Shown here piece by piece: positions 35,656-44,812 of a DNA stretch of 64,000 nucleotides (positions within the stretch are counted from its first letter, which is position 1; every line of letters starts with the position of its first letter). Position numbers and translations under genes: made by a program. The DNA is from Bacillota bacterium (GTDB taxonomy: Bacteria; Bacillota; Clostridia; Acetivibrionales; DTU013): contig JAEYOP010000049.1 of NCBI GenBank assembly GCA_023411575.1, positions 8,353 to 72,352 of the forward strand. Direction: 5' to 3'. A model generated the notes under the pieces. That model was not told the origin of the DNA, searched no databases, and worked only from the letters and a program-made list of their open reading frames with translations.

Positions 35656-36516
35656 ATGAATGAAATCGTGATCCAAAACGACCGGCTGAAAGTGCTCATC
35701 GCCAAACCAGGTACGGTCTACGCGGGTTCCAGGTTCGACTGGACCGGGTTCGTCACACAGGTGATTCTGGACGGCAGCCATACCTTCTGCGCGTATGAAT
35801 CCCTTGTTCCGGGCAAGGGAACGGGCGGGATCGGCTTATGCGGCGCCTTCGATGAAATTGGCTATAACGAGGCGGAACCGGGAGACTATTTTCCGAAGCC
35901 GGGAATCGGACTGCTCCGGAAAAGCAGTGACGGGCCTTATTCCTTCTGGGAACAATATGAAGTCCTTCCTTCCGCCATACGGACGGAGACGCGGGAGGAT
36001 TCCGCCGGTTTTGTCTGCGTGTCGCCCGAATGCGGCGGATATTCCTTTACCCTGGAGAAAACCCTGTCCCTTGAGGGAAACAGGCTTTTGCTCCGCTGCC
36101 GCCTGGAGAATACGGGGTCGAAGCCAATCGAAACGGAAGAGTTCGTTCACAATTTCCTGTGCGTGGACAATACGCCCATCGGGGAGGATTATACCATCCG
36201 GCTTCCATACCGGCCGGAGTTTGATGTCAAGCTCGGAGAAATCCGGATCCGGGAGGACGGATTTGCCTGCAAAACGCATGAGGAGGACAGCTTCTATCTT
36301 TTCGTCAACGGGTACGAAGGGGTGCGGCCGCACTACTGGGAGCTGCGATGCAACGCCCGCGGGGCCGGCGTCCGGGAAACCGGCGACTTTCCCGTTTCCG
36401 GCTTCCACATCTGGGGGAAGGACCATGTGATCAGCCCGGAGATCTTTCTGAAAATTGCTTTAAAGCCCGGCGAAGCTGGGGAATGGGAAAGAGCCTACGA
36501 GTTCTTTTCCTGGTGA
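35656..36516 (+). CDS. Aldose-epimerase-fold (mutarotase-like) hypothetical protein
   Basis: This 286-aa cytoplasmic protein is predicted to be nearly all beta. It has segments reminiscent of galactose-mutarotase superfamily proteins (YSFTLEKTLSLEGNRLLLRC, ENTGSKPIETEEFVHNFLCV) and a Trp/His-rich end (VSGFHIWGKDHVISPEIFLK). Classical epimerases have a His and a Glu base. Here His150-region and late Glu residues are possible equivalents, but I cannot assign them. It probably converts or binds the sugar released by the GH50-like enzyme just upstream. The start follows CAGGAGGAAAAC. Confidence 0.55.
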   Translation: MNEIVIQNDRLKVLIAKPGTVYAGSRFDWTGFVTQVILDGSHTFCAYESLVPGKGTGGIGLCGAFDEIGYNEAEPGDYFPKPGIGLLRKSSDGPYSFWEQYEVLPSAIRTETREDSAGFVCVSPECGGYSFTLEKTLSLEGNRLLLRCRLENTGSKPIETEEFVHNFLCVDNTPIGEDYTIRLPYRPEFDVKLGEIRIREDGFACKTHEEDSFYLFVNGYEGVRPHYWELRCNARGAGVRETGDFPVSGFHIWGKDHVISPEIFLKIALKPGEAGEWERAYEFFSW

Positions 36517-36681
36517 GCATACGGAAAGGGGCCGCCTGAAAGACGGCCTCCGTCCACTTCTTAAAAAAGACTACATTTCCCTTAAAAAAGCGGACTCCCA
36601 TATAAAAAAAGCTATGCTAGAATAAAAATATAATTCATGAATTATTTTCATTTCAAATTTTATAATAGCGGGAGGAAGTTT

Positions 36682-38211
36682 ATGAAAAGGGTACTCTCAC
36701 TTGTTCTGTGCCTCGTATTGTTTCTATCGTTGGGCACATCGGTTTTTGCATTGACCTCCGTTCCAATCAAAGGCATCCTCGTGAACAGCAGCATTACAAT
36801 AGAAGTGGGCCAGTCTTCCGTGCTTTCTGCCAGTTTTACTCCGAAAAATACAACGCAGAAGCTCCTTGTATATAAAGTGTGGGACAAAAACGTAGCCACC
36901 GTTGACGCGAACGGGCTGGTTACCGGCGTAAGCGTGGGTAAAACCGTCATTACGGTTACCAGCTCATCGGACAAGACCATAAGCGACAAATGTGTCGTTA
37001 CCGTTACACAGCCGCCCCAGACCAAGATCACCATATTCTACGCCAATGGGGACCCGCTGCATTTGCAGCTTGTAAAAGACAGGATCGACTCCTTTATGAA
37101 AAAATATCCCTATTATAAAATCGAGGATATTACCATAACGGCCGCCTCCTACATCGACGGTCTCAGGACCAAGGACGCCGTCGGCGAATTCCCGGATCTG
37201 GTGGAAGCCAGAGACGTACCCACCTGGGTCCGAGCGGGCAAGTTTGCCGAAATGCCGGACGAATTGACCTCCCTGTTCAAAGATCCGCCGCTGCTGGATG
37301 GCAAGTCCTACTGTGTTCCCTTCTCCTCCGCAAACAACATGGGATTTTTCTACAATAAGAAAATGTTTGCCGACTACAGCCTGAAGGAACCCAAGACCTA
37401 TGCCGAATTCCTGAGCCTGTGCGACAAGCTGAAGGCAAAGGGTGTAGCCCCGCTGGTGGTGGGAAACAGGGACATATTCCATGTAGGCTTCCTCTGGTCC
37501 CAGTACTGGCTGGACCGGGTGACGGCCGACAATCCGGACTGGATCGGCTACCGGTACAAGGGCAAGGTTCATTTCACGGATAAGAATGTGGCGGATTGCT
37601 TTACCGCCTATACGGATCTGTTCAAAAAGGGCTATGTGGAAAAAGGCTTTGCCAGCACGGCGGATAATCAAATCGCCTCCGTCCTGGTAAGCGGCAAGGC
37701 GGCGATGTTCTTCTCCGGAACGCACATGTTCAGCCAGATCAAGGCCGCCGACCCGAACTTTGCGTTCAGTTGGTTCCCCATGCCGACGGAGGATGGAAAG
37801 ATCAATATGATCGGCGGGCCGCAGCTCAATGGCTGGACCTATTCGACAGCCTGCGCCCAGGACGCCCGTAAAAAGGCGGAGGCTATTACCTGGATCAAAT
37901 GGTTCTTCCAGAAGGAAAACTATACGGATTACGTGCAGAAGATGTCGTTCATCCCGACGACAAAAGCGCAGTATACGCTGACGTACCCGGTGGCGGACAT
38001 GTCCAAGGTACTGGATGCGGTGAACACCTGTGAAAATCTGCAGCTTCAATGGAACAACAACTGGGGCATCAATGAAATACCGCCGGCTTTCAGGAACTTC
38101 GCCTACAAGATCGCCCAGGAATGGGCCACAGGCAGCACCAGCATAGCCGATGGGCTGAAGAAGCTGGACGTCGAGTGGGATATCGAGGCGAAAAGCTTCC
38201 GGCCGAACTGA
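36682..38211 (+). CDS. Solute-binding protein 3 with N-terminal Big_2 domain
   Basis: This 509-aa exported protein is the receptor of importer 3. The signal peptide covers residues 1-23 (ending TSVFA) and lacks a lipobox. Residues about 27-112 are a Big_2 domain (NTTQKLLVYKVWDKNVATVDANGL overall). A smaller solute-binding domain of the MalE/UgpB kind follows from about residue 117 (KITIFYANGDPLHLQLV), with CVPFSSANNMGFFYNKKMF and AAMFFSGTHMF. The two permease genes follow, separated by a perfect stem-loop. The gene order is receptor first, unlike importers 1 and 2. The ATG at 36682 has GGGAGGAAG upstream. Confidence 0.85.
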   Translation: MKRVLSLVLCLVLFLSLGTSVFALTSVPIKGILVNSSITIEVGQSSVLSASFTPKNTTQKLLVYKVWDKNVATVDANGLVTGVSVGKTVITVTSSSDKTISDKCVVTVTQPPQTKITIFYANGDPLHLQLVKDRIDSFMKKYPYYKIEDITITAASYIDGLRTKDAVGEFPDLVEARDVPTWVRAGKFAEMPDELTSLFKDPPLLDGKSYCVPFSSANNMGFFYNKKMFADYSLKEPKTYAEFLSLCDKLKAKGVAPLVVGNRDIFHVGFLWSQYWLDRVTADNPDWIGYRYKGKVHFTDKNVADCFTAYTDLFKKGYVEKGFASTADNQIASVLVSGKAAMFFSGTHMFSQIKAADPNFAFSWFPMPTEDGKINMIGGPQLNGWTYSTACAQDARKKAEAITWIKWFFQKENYTDYVQKMSFIPTTKAQYTLTYPVADMSKVLDAVNTCENLQLQWNNNWGINEIPPAFRNFAYKIAQEWATGSTSIADGLKKLDVEWDIEAKSFRPN

Positions 38212-38237
38212 CGCATCCGATAAAACATAGGAAGTAG

Positions 38238-38272
38238 ATAGACCTCCTGGTACGCCATATCAGGAGGTCTAT
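38238..38272 (+). promoter_or_regulatory. Intercistronic stem-loop, binding protein 3 / permease
   Basis: ATAGACCTCCTG pairs perfectly over 12 bp with CAGGAGGTCTAT across an 11-nt loop. No T-run follows, so it is more likely an mRNA stabiliser or processing signal than a full terminator. Confidence 0.65.
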
Positions 38273-38304
38273 AAATTAGAGAATCGAATTTACGAGGTGA
38301 AAGA

Positions 38305-39195
38305 ATGCATCGTTCAAGCTTAAAACGGGAAAAATCGCTGTTGCTGTTCATCCTTCCCGCATTTGTCCTCTATACGGTCTTTGTCATCGGACCCGCCGTC
38401 AGCAGTATTTATCTGAGCTTCACGTCCTGGGACGGGATTACGGACGCTACCATGAAATTCATCGGCCTGGGAAACTACATCGACATGTTCAAAAGCGCAA
38501 GGTTTTACGGGGCTCTCAAGCATACCGTCCTCATTGCGGTGTCCTTTACCGTGCTGGCAAACGCCGTCGCGCTGCTCCTGGCGCTGATGGTGGACAATGT
38601 GAAATACGGAAAAAGCTTTTTCCGGAGCGCCTTTTATGTGCCGGTCCTTATCAGCGGCATTATAACGGGCTTTATCTGGAGCATCATGTTCAACTACAGC
38701 TTTGGGATCGTCAATTCCGTGCTCAGCAAACTGCACCTGGATTTCCTGGTGACCGATTTTCTGGGGCGCTCGCCCAATGCCCTGGTGTCCATCATTTTTG
38801 TGCTGGTCTGGCAGCTTGCGGGATATTACATGGTGATTTATCTGGCAGGCCTGCAGGGAATCCCCGTGGAACTGGTGGAAGCGGCTAAAATAGACGGGGC
38901 GAACAAATGGCAGCAGTTTAAAAGCGTAACCTTTCCGTTGCTGGCGGGTTCCTTTACGATCAATCTAACCCTTGCCCTGATCAACGGCTTCAAATTCTTC
39001 GACCAGATCCTGGTCATGACGGACGGGGGCCCCGGCTTCGACACGGAAAACCTCACCTACATCATTTACAAGGTGGCCTTCGGGGAACTGCGGCAGGGGT
39101 ACGGAACCGCCCTGGCGATCATCCTGTTCCTGATCATTATTGTCCTTGGAACATTCCAAGTACGGTTCCTTAGAACGAGGGAGGTGCAGCTCTGA
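38305..39195 (+). CDS. ABC sugar importer 3, permease (UgpA/MalF type)
   Basis: This 296-aa inner-membrane subunit has six hydrophobic segments (first LLLFILPAFVLYTVFVIGPAV), the EAA loop VEAAKIDGANKWQQFKSVTF, and ILVMTDGGPGFDTEN near the end, a common MalF/UgpA block. The ribosome site is GAGGTGAAAGA. It belongs to importer 3 with binding protein 3 and the next gene, whose start lies 2 bp after this stop. Confidence 0.9.
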   Translation: MHRSSLKREKSLLLFILPAFVLYTVFVIGPAVSSIYLSFTSWDGITDATMKFIGLGNYIDMFKSARFYGALKHTVLIAVSFTVLANAVALLLALMVDNVKYGKSFFRSAFYVPVLISGIITGFIWSIMFNYSFGIVNSVLSKLHLDFLVTDFLGRSPNALVSIIFVLVWQLAGYYMVIYLAGLQGIPVELVEAAKIDGANKWQQFKSVTFPLLAGSFTINLTLALINGFKFFDQILVMTDGGPGFDTENLTYIIYKVAFGELRQGYGTALAIILFLIIIVLGTFQVRFLRTREVQL

Positions 39196-39196
39196 G

Positions 39197-40024
39197 ATGA
39201 AGACCGAAAAAAAGGGAAGCTGGGCCATGCTGAGCAGTACGGCCATCCTGTCCATTCTTTATATTTCACCGCTGTATTTCTGCCTGATCTCCGCGTTTAA
39301 AACAAACGGGGAAATCATGCGGGACCCCATTGCGTTTCCCTCCGCACTCCGTTTTGACAACTTCCTGACCTTGTGGAAGGAGACGGATTTTGCCCAGGGC
39401 TTCCTGAACAGCCTGTTCCTTACCATCGTTTCGGAAATCCTGATCATCCTGGTCATCCCCATAGCCGCCTATGCGATCGAGAGAAGCAGCCTGAAAATCG
39501 CAAAGCACATCTATATTTATTTCATAGCCGGCATGATGATTCCCTTCTATGCCTACATGATCCCCTTGTTCAAGGAGCTGAAGCTCCTGCACCTGTTCGG
39601 GAATTATGCCGGGCCCGTGATCGTATACGTGTCCGGGGCGACGGCTTTCGGCACGCTGCTGTTCACCAGCTTTATAAAGGGGATCCCGAAGGAAATCGAG
39701 GAATCCGCCCAGATCGACGGCTGCAGCAATTTCAGGATTTTCTGGAGCATCGTGTTTCCGCTTCTGACTCCCTGTACGTCCAGCCTGATCATTCTGAACG
39801 GCCTGGGGATCTGGAACGATTACCTGATGCCAAGCTATGTCCTGCCTTCCGGCAGGCCGAAGACCGTAAACGTGGAGATCTACAAATTCATCGGCGAGCT
39901 GGCAAGCAGGTGGGACATTGTATTTGCGGGCGCCGTGTGCGGAATCATCCCGATCCTGATCGTCTTCGTCGCCCTCCAGAAATATTTTATCAAGGGCATT
40001 ACAACCGGTGCTGCCAAAGGCTGA
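39197..40024 (+). CDS. ABC sugar importer 3, permease (UgpE/MalG type)
   Basis: This 275-aa second channel subunit of importer 3 has six hydrophobic segments, the EAA loop IEESAQIDGCSNFRIFWSIVF, and the end FIKGITTGAAKG. ATG 39197 follows GAGGTGCAGCTCTGAG. It is the last gene of the importer, and a histidine kinase gene follows after 68 bp with its own promoter-like sequence. Confidence 0.9.
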   Translation: MKTEKKGSWAMLSSTAILSILYISPLYFCLISAFKTNGEIMRDPIAFPSALRFDNFLTLWKETDFAQGFLNSLFLTIVSEILIILVIPIAAYAIERSSLKIAKHIYIYFIAGMMIPFYAYMIPLFKELKLLHLFGNYAGPVIVYVSGATAFGTLLFTSFIKGIPKEIEESAQIDGCSNFRIFWSIVFPLLTPCTSSLIILNGLGIWNDYLMPSYVLPSGRPKTVNVEIYKFIGELASRWDIVFAGAVCGIIPILIVFVALQKYFIKGITTGAAKG

Positions 40025-40030
40025 CAACGC

Positions 40031-40059
40031 TGTTTTTCATCCGGAAGGTCTGATATAAT
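40031..40059 (+). promoter_or_regulatory. Possible promoter of the first kinase/regulator pair
   Basis: TATAAT (40054-40059) lies 17 bp after a weak -35, TGTTTT (40031-40036). The kinase start is 33 bp further on. Confidence 0.4.
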
Positions 40060-40092
40060 CGGAGTAAAGGAATAAACGCCGGAAGGCCGGAA

Positions 40093-41967
40093 ATGAAACG
40101 ACTGAAAAGAGCAGGGCTTTTTAAAAGCATATTCGTCAAATTCACCATTGCCTTTATTGCAGTGGGCTTGCTGCCCCTGCTTTTTTTCAGTTATATCTCC
40201 CTGGACAGCTTTTCCAGGAAAATGGAGGCCTTTTCGCTGCACAAGATCGAGCAAAGCGTCGCCTATGACAGCAAAAACCTGGCGAAGGTGGTATCCGACT
40301 ATAACAACCTGACGAAAAACATGTACAACTATAACAGCGGAAAATACGGCAGTCTGTCGGATATCCTGAAGAATTCCGAAATTCTTGACCGCAAGGAGGG
40401 CTTTTCCGTATCCCAGAAGGAAACCCTGATGGACGTATATACGGCAAATACCTTATATTCGGACTGGTACCTGAGCAATGTGGTCTTTATCGATTATGTC
40501 AGCGGCAAGGTTTATTCCCGGAGCAAGGACCAGTCGAAGCTGTTCAATCCGGATTTCGATTTTCACTCCCTGGAGGGATACGATAAAGTTTTGAGCCGGG
40601 AAAGGGAGCTCACCATCCTGACGCCCCATACGGAAAGCTATTATGTAAGATCGGACCGGCGCGTGGTGACCTTTGCCCGGAACTTCCTGGATATCGACGG
40701 GCTGCCCGACAAGGTGATCCTGCTCGGCACCATTTTTCTGGATGTGGATCTTGGCCTGTTCGAGGATGTTTTCAAGCGCACGTCGCCTGAAAACTCGGGA
40801 GAGGTCTACGTGGTGGATGTCCAGGGCCGCTGCATCTACAGTAGAAATGCGGTTGACATCGGCCAAAAGCCGGACTGGTTTGATCGGCAGAATCCCTCTA
40901 TAAGGGAACTGAATTATTCGGGGTATGTCCTGGACGAGGACGAGTACTATATCTTTGAAAGGGTTCAGGACAGCGACTGGATTGTCCTTTACCGGGTGAA
41001 TATCCGGGAAATCCTCAAGGACGTCCAGGATATCGGCAATTTTGTCAGCTTCATCATCCTTGCCTGTATCGCTGGCCTCATCCTCGTTTCCCTGATCTTC
41101 TCCAACGGCTTTTCCCTTCCTTTGAAGCGGATCACCCGCCAGATGAAGAAGGTGGAGTCCGGAAACCTGGACGTGAGCGTGGAGGTGAAATCCTCCGACG
41201 AGGTCGGGCAGCTCAGCGCGGGGTTCAACAACATGCTCCAGGAGTTGAAGGGCCATATAGACAAATCCTATCTGGCCAAGATCCGGCAGAGGGAAGCGGA
41301 GCTGACGGCCCTCAAGACGCAGATAAGGCCCCACTTTTTGTATAATACCCTGGAAGTGATCCGTATGAGCGCGGTCGATGCGGGGGATGACAAGGCGGCC
41401 GACATGATCCATTCCTTGTCCGCGCAGTTGAAATATATGATAGGCTACAGCGACGATACCGTCACCCTGGAACAGGAAATAGCCATGATCCGGCATTACT
41501 TTAAAATCATCGAGGTGCGGTATGACGGGAGAATCAAGCTGGAGGTCAACATTCCCGAAGAGCTGCTGAAGCTGAAGATTCTGAAGCTTTCGCTGCAGCC
41601 CATCGTCGAAAACGCGGTGATCCATGGAATCCGCCCCAAGGAGGGCGGCGGACGGGTGCTGATCACGGGGGAAATCCGGGAGGAAAGGCTGGAGCTGTGC
41701 GTTTACGACGACGGGACGGGGATGAAGGCGGAGACGGCGGATAAAATCGACCGGCTGCTTTCCGGCCGGAAGATGGGGGAGGAGACGCCGGAGGGCTGGA
41801 AAAGCATCGGAATCAAAAACGTATATGACCGGCTGAAGATGAATTTCGGAGAAGAGTACGGGCTGGATGTCAAAAGCCGTGAAAACGTGGGGACCATTGT
41901 CAAGCTCATAATGCCAGTAATGAATGGGGTGGACGATAAGGATGATAAAGCTGCTGCTGGCGGATGA
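40093..41967 (+). CDS. YesM-type sensor histidine kinase
   Basis: This 624-aa membrane sensor has spans near residues 13-33 (FTIAFIAVGLLPLLFFSYI) and 310-335 (FVSFIILACIAGLILVSLIF), with an extracellular Cache-like domain between them. A HAMP region follows (LPLKRITRQMKKVESGNLDV), then the His_kinase block IRPHFLYNTLE with phospho-acceptor His414, and an ATPase domain (ENAVIHGIRPKEGGG, DDGTGM). The product should phosphorylate the regulator encoded by the next gene, which overlaps it by 26 bp. It follows importer 3 directly, the normal arrangement for YesM/YesN control of sugar uptake. Confidence 0.92.
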   Translation: MKRLKRAGLFKSIFVKFTIAFIAVGLLPLLFFSYISLDSFSRKMEAFSLHKIEQSVAYDSKNLAKVVSDYNNLTKNMYNYNSGKYGSLSDILKNSEILDRKEGFSVSQKETLMDVYTANTLYSDWYLSNVVFIDYVSGKVYSRSKDQSKLFNPDFDFHSLEGYDKVLSRERELTILTPHTESYYVRSDRRVVTFARNFLDIDGLPDKVILLGTIFLDVDLGLFEDVFKRTSPENSGEVYVVDVQGRCIYSRNAVDIGQKPDWFDRQNPSIRELNYSGYVLDEDEYYIFERVQDSDWIVLYRVNIREILKDVQDIGNFVSFIILACIAGLILVSLIFSNGFSLPLKRITRQMKKVESGNLDVSVEVKSSDEVGQLSAGFNNMLQELKGHIDKSYLAKIRQREAELTALKTQIRPHFLYNTLEVIRMSAVDAGDDKAADMIHSLSAQLKYMIGYSDDTVTLEQEIAMIRHYFKIIEVRYDGRIKLEVNIPEELLKLKILKLSLQPIVENAVIHGIRPKEGGGRVLITGEIREERLELCVYDDGTGMKAETADKIDRLLSGRKMGEETPEGWKSIGIKNVYDRLKMNFGEEYGLDVKSRENVGTIVKLIMPVMNGVDDKDDKAAAGG

Positions 41968-43174
41968 CGAGCCCGTGATCGTGCGCGGCCTGAAAAAACT
42001 GATCGATTGGAACCAACTGGGGATCGAGGTCATCGGAGAGGCCTTCGGGGGAAAACAGGCGGAACGGATGATTTTCGACTTCAAGCCGTCTATTGTCATT
42101 TCCGATATCTGCATGCCGGAGCTTTCCGGGATCGAAATCCTGAAAATGATCCGGGAAAACGGCCTGAACACCAAGGTCATCTTTCTCAGCGGCTACAGGG
42201 ATTTCAACTATGCCCGGGATGCCGTGACCCTCGGTGCCATTGATTACCTGCTGAAGCCGATTGACAAGGACCACCTGGAAGGCGCCGTACGGAAGGCAAT
42301 CGCGGCGTTGGACAGGGAACTGGAGGACATCCGGCTTCGGAGCAAATTATCCACTCTGGAGACGGAGGCCCGTGACGCCGCGGCGGATAAATACCTGGAC
42401 CGGCTCGAGCTGGACCGGGTCGTACCGGAGGATATCCGGAGAATATTCGCCTCGTACGGCATGGACGGTGAAAACGGCTATTTTACTTTCCTGAGCATTG
42501 GAATCAATGACCTGATTCAGAAAAACGACGTCCTGTCGGAGCAGGAAATGCGGCTGATCCGGTTTTCCGTTTTCAATCAGATCGCCCACTGGATCGGCCG
42601 GGACCGTGGCATTGTCTTTCATATGGGGGACCGGATCTGCGCGGTTCTGAGGGACGATGGACCGGACACCGGCGCGGAGCATTCGAAGACCGTCGCGGAA
42701 GGAATCAGGCGGCATATCAACTCCAGTCTGCATATCGGAATCACCGTGGGAATAGGGGATACCGTACAAGGGGTCCGCCAGATTCAAAAATCCCATGCCG
42801 GCTCCATGAAAATGCTGGATGAAAAGGCCCTGTCCAAAGGCGTTGCTTCGGGGGCATCCGACATCCGGAAAGTGAAGGACTATATTGAAAAGCACTATAT
42901 GGAAAATATCACGCTGGATACGGTTGCGGGAATTGCCTGCATGAACGCCTACTATTTCAGCAGCTTTTTTAAAAAGCACACCGGCGAGAATTTCAAGGAC
43001 TTCCTGACCCGGCTTCGAATGGAAAAGGCTTTGCAGCTATTGCTGAATACGGACATGAAGACCTACGAAATTGCGGAGCAGGTCGGCTTTAACGATGCCA
43101 GGCATTTCAGCGGGATGTTCCGGAAGTATTACGGCAAGAACCCCCTGGAATACAAAAACAGCCTCCATCTCTAG
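41942..43174 (+). CDS. YesN-type response regulator with AraC DNA-binding domain
   Basis: This 410-aa cytoplasmic regulator has a receiver domain (residues 1-120: LLLADDEP, Asp55 in VISDICMPE as phospho-acceptor, Lys in LLKPIDK), a middle region, and a C-terminal AraC double helix-turn-helix (ENITLDTVAGIACMNAYYFSSFF, FNDARHFSGMFRKYYGKNP). It is translated from within the kinase 3' end and is almost certainly its partner. Likely targets are importer 3 and possibly importer 4, which begins 195 bp downstream. Confidence 0.92.
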   Translation: MIKLLLADDEPVIVRGLKKLIDWNQLGIEVIGEAFGGKQAERMIFDFKPSIVISDICMPELSGIEILKMIRENGLNTKVIFLSGYRDFNYARDAVTLGAIDYLLKPIDKDHLEGAVRKAIAALDRELEDIRLRSKLSTLETEARDAAADKYLDRLELDRVVPEDIRRIFASYGMDGENGYFTFLSIGINDLIQKNDVLSEQEMRLIRFSVFNQIAHWIGRDRGIVFHMGDRICAVLRDDGPDTGAEHSKTVAEGIRRHINSSLHIGITVGIGDTVQGVRQIQKSHAGSMKMLDEKALSKGVASGASDIRKVKDYIEKHYMENITLDTVAGIACMNAYYFSSFFKKHTGENFKDFLTRLRMEKALQLLLNTDMKTYEIAEQVGFNDARHFSGMFRKYYGKNPLEYKNSLHL

Positions 43175-43255
43175 GAACCCGGACCTTTCTTGCAAATTGC
43201 AATAATATTAAATAAATCTGCAACATTTTAAATTTTCTCGCAATGGGGAGTTTGC

Positions 43256-43296
43256 TATACTGATTATCGTGTGATAACTATTTCGCGAAAAGTTAT
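43256..43296 (+). promoter_or_regulatory. Promoter element with overlapping palindromic operator candidate, importer 4
   Basis: A -10-like TATACT (43256-43261) is followed 12 bp later by a palindrome: ATAACT and AGTTAT flank the perfect 10-bp core TTTCGCGAAA (43281-43290). Its place at about the transcription start suits a repressor. The 195 bp between genes hold no other feature except short TTGCAA-like repeats near 43190. Confidence 0.45.
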
Positions 43297-43369
43297 TCAG
43301 ATTCATTTCGATTTCCTCAGGTTGAAAGAGTTCTGCAATCGGACGGTACAAAATGAAGGAGGATTTATA

Positions 43370-44710
43370 ATGAAAATGAAAAAGAAAAGCTTGAAGCTCG
43401 TGACCCTCGCATTGATAATCGTGTTTGCTCTCACAGCCCTGCTGACAGGCTGCGGCGCCAAGACGGAAACCGGAACCACGGAAGGGACGGCAGTCGCAAC
43501 GGCTCCGGCGGAAGACTCGGCCCCCACGGAAGAAGCAAAAGCGGAAGAACCCGCGGCAAAAGAGATCGAAGGCACTGTAAAGGTATTCCTCTGGGTCGCG
43601 GAAGACCGGATGAAGCTCATCACCGACGAATTCAACAAGGCATATCCGAAAATCACCATAGAATACTCCATGGCGCCCGCCGTGCAGCCGTATCTTGAAA
43701 AGCTCAAGACCATGCTGATCACAAACCAGGCCCCCGACGTTTTCTATGTCTGCCCTGAAAATATCCAGGACCTGTATGACGGCGGCTATTGCATGGATGT
43801 TACAAACCAGCCGTACATCGCCAATGTCAACGACCTGAACAAGCAGCTGTATACCCGCGACGGCAAGGTGCTTGGCGCATCCGGCGGCAACTGGGTAGGC
43901 GGCATCGTATATAATAAGACCGTATTCAAGAAAGCCGGCATCGAGAAGGAACCGGACACCCTTGCGGAACTGGCGGAAGACATGAAGAAGATCCAGGACA
44001 TCGGCATCCTGCCCTTTGCCAATCAGCAGCAGGATGCGGCCTGCAACCTTCTGACCGGAATATTCGGCGCAAACGTCGTTGAAAAAGTACCGGATCACCA
44101 GCAGCAGATTTATGCGGGAACAAAGACCAATGCGGATTTCTGGACCGAACAGTTCAAAATTTACAATGATTTGTTTGTAAAACCCGGCTATGTTTCCGCA
44201 AAGACCATCGGTATCCCGGAAGACAAGCAGATCAATGATTTCGCGCAGGATAAGCTCGGCATGTACATCGGCGGCGTCTGGTCGCCGGCACAGATCGAAA
44301 AAGCGAACCCGAACTGCGATTACGCCATCATGGGCATCCCTGGAACGGAACCCGGCCCGAAATGGTATTTCGGCGGCCCGATTCCCGCCTATGGCATCTA
44401 CTCCAAGACGGAAGTCCAGGATGCCGCTCTTCAGTTTACCTCATGGATTCACTCCGCAGCGGGCGGCAAGGTCTGCAACGAAGTGCTCGGCGATTTCGAA
44501 ACCCTGAAGGATTTGCAGACTCCCCTGGATCCCCATCTGGGAGATGTAGCAGTTAAGGCTGTTGTGAGCGGAAAGCAGTACCTGCCGCTGTTCTGGTGGG
44601 AAAAGAATACGGAAACCCTCAGGAAAACGTATCTTGATTCCATACAGAAGATGATTCTTGGCAAAATGACACCCGAAGAGGCGGCCAAATCGCTGGATAC
44701 CGCCAAATAG
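43370..44710 (+). CDS. Solute-binding lipoprotein 4
   Basis: This 446-aa receptor of importer 4 has a classical lipoprotein signal (LLTGC, lipidated Cys28). A Thr/Glu/Ala-rich linker (residues about 32-65) comes before the binding domain that starts near IEGTVKVFLWVAEDRMKL. Typical segments are LITNQAPDVFYVCPENIQ, GIVYNKTVFKKAGIEKEPDTL and LGMYIGGVWSPAQIEK. Unlike proteins 1-3 it has a lipobox and no Ig-like domain. It starts the importer 4 operon, and a stem-loop separates it from the permeases. The ATG at 43370 follows AAGGAGGATTT. Confidence 0.93.
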   Translation: MKMKKKSLKLVTLALIIVFALTALLTGCGAKTETGTTEGTAVATAPAEDSAPTEEAKAEEPAAKEIEGTVKVFLWVAEDRMKLITDEFNKAYPKITIEYSMAPAVQPYLEKLKTMLITNQAPDVFYVCPENIQDLYDGGYCMDVTNQPYIANVNDLNKQLYTRDGKVLGASGGNWVGGIVYNKTVFKKAGIEKEPDTLAELAEDMKKIQDIGILPFANQQQDAACNLLTGIFGANVVEKVPDHQQQIYAGTKTNADFWTEQFKIYNDLFVKPGYVSAKTIGIPEDKQINDFAQDKLGMYIGGVWSPAQIEKANPNCDYAIMGIPGTEPGPKWYFGGPIPAYGIYSKTEVQDAALQFTSWIHSAAGGKVCNEVLGDFETLKDLQTPLDPHLGDVAVKAVVSGKQYLPLFWWEKNTETLRKTYLDSIQKMILGKMTPEEAAKSLDTAK

Positions 44711-44725
44711 GCAACTTACATGAAA

Positions 44726-44780
44726 TGCAGGGATTTAAAGGGCATCAACGTGAAGTTGGTGCCTTTTAAAAATACCTGCA
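44726..44780 (+). promoter_or_regulatory. Intercistronic stem-loop, binding protein 4 / permease
   Basis: A long imperfect hairpin runs from TGCAGG to CCTGCA, with ATTTAAAGGGCA and CAAC paired to GTTG and GTGCCTTTTAAA inside. No T-run follows it. It sits in the same position as the stem-loops of importers 3 and 5. Confidence 0.6.
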
Positions 44781-44812
44781 GCCGACGCAAATACTTTTTC
44801 AGGGGTGATCAG

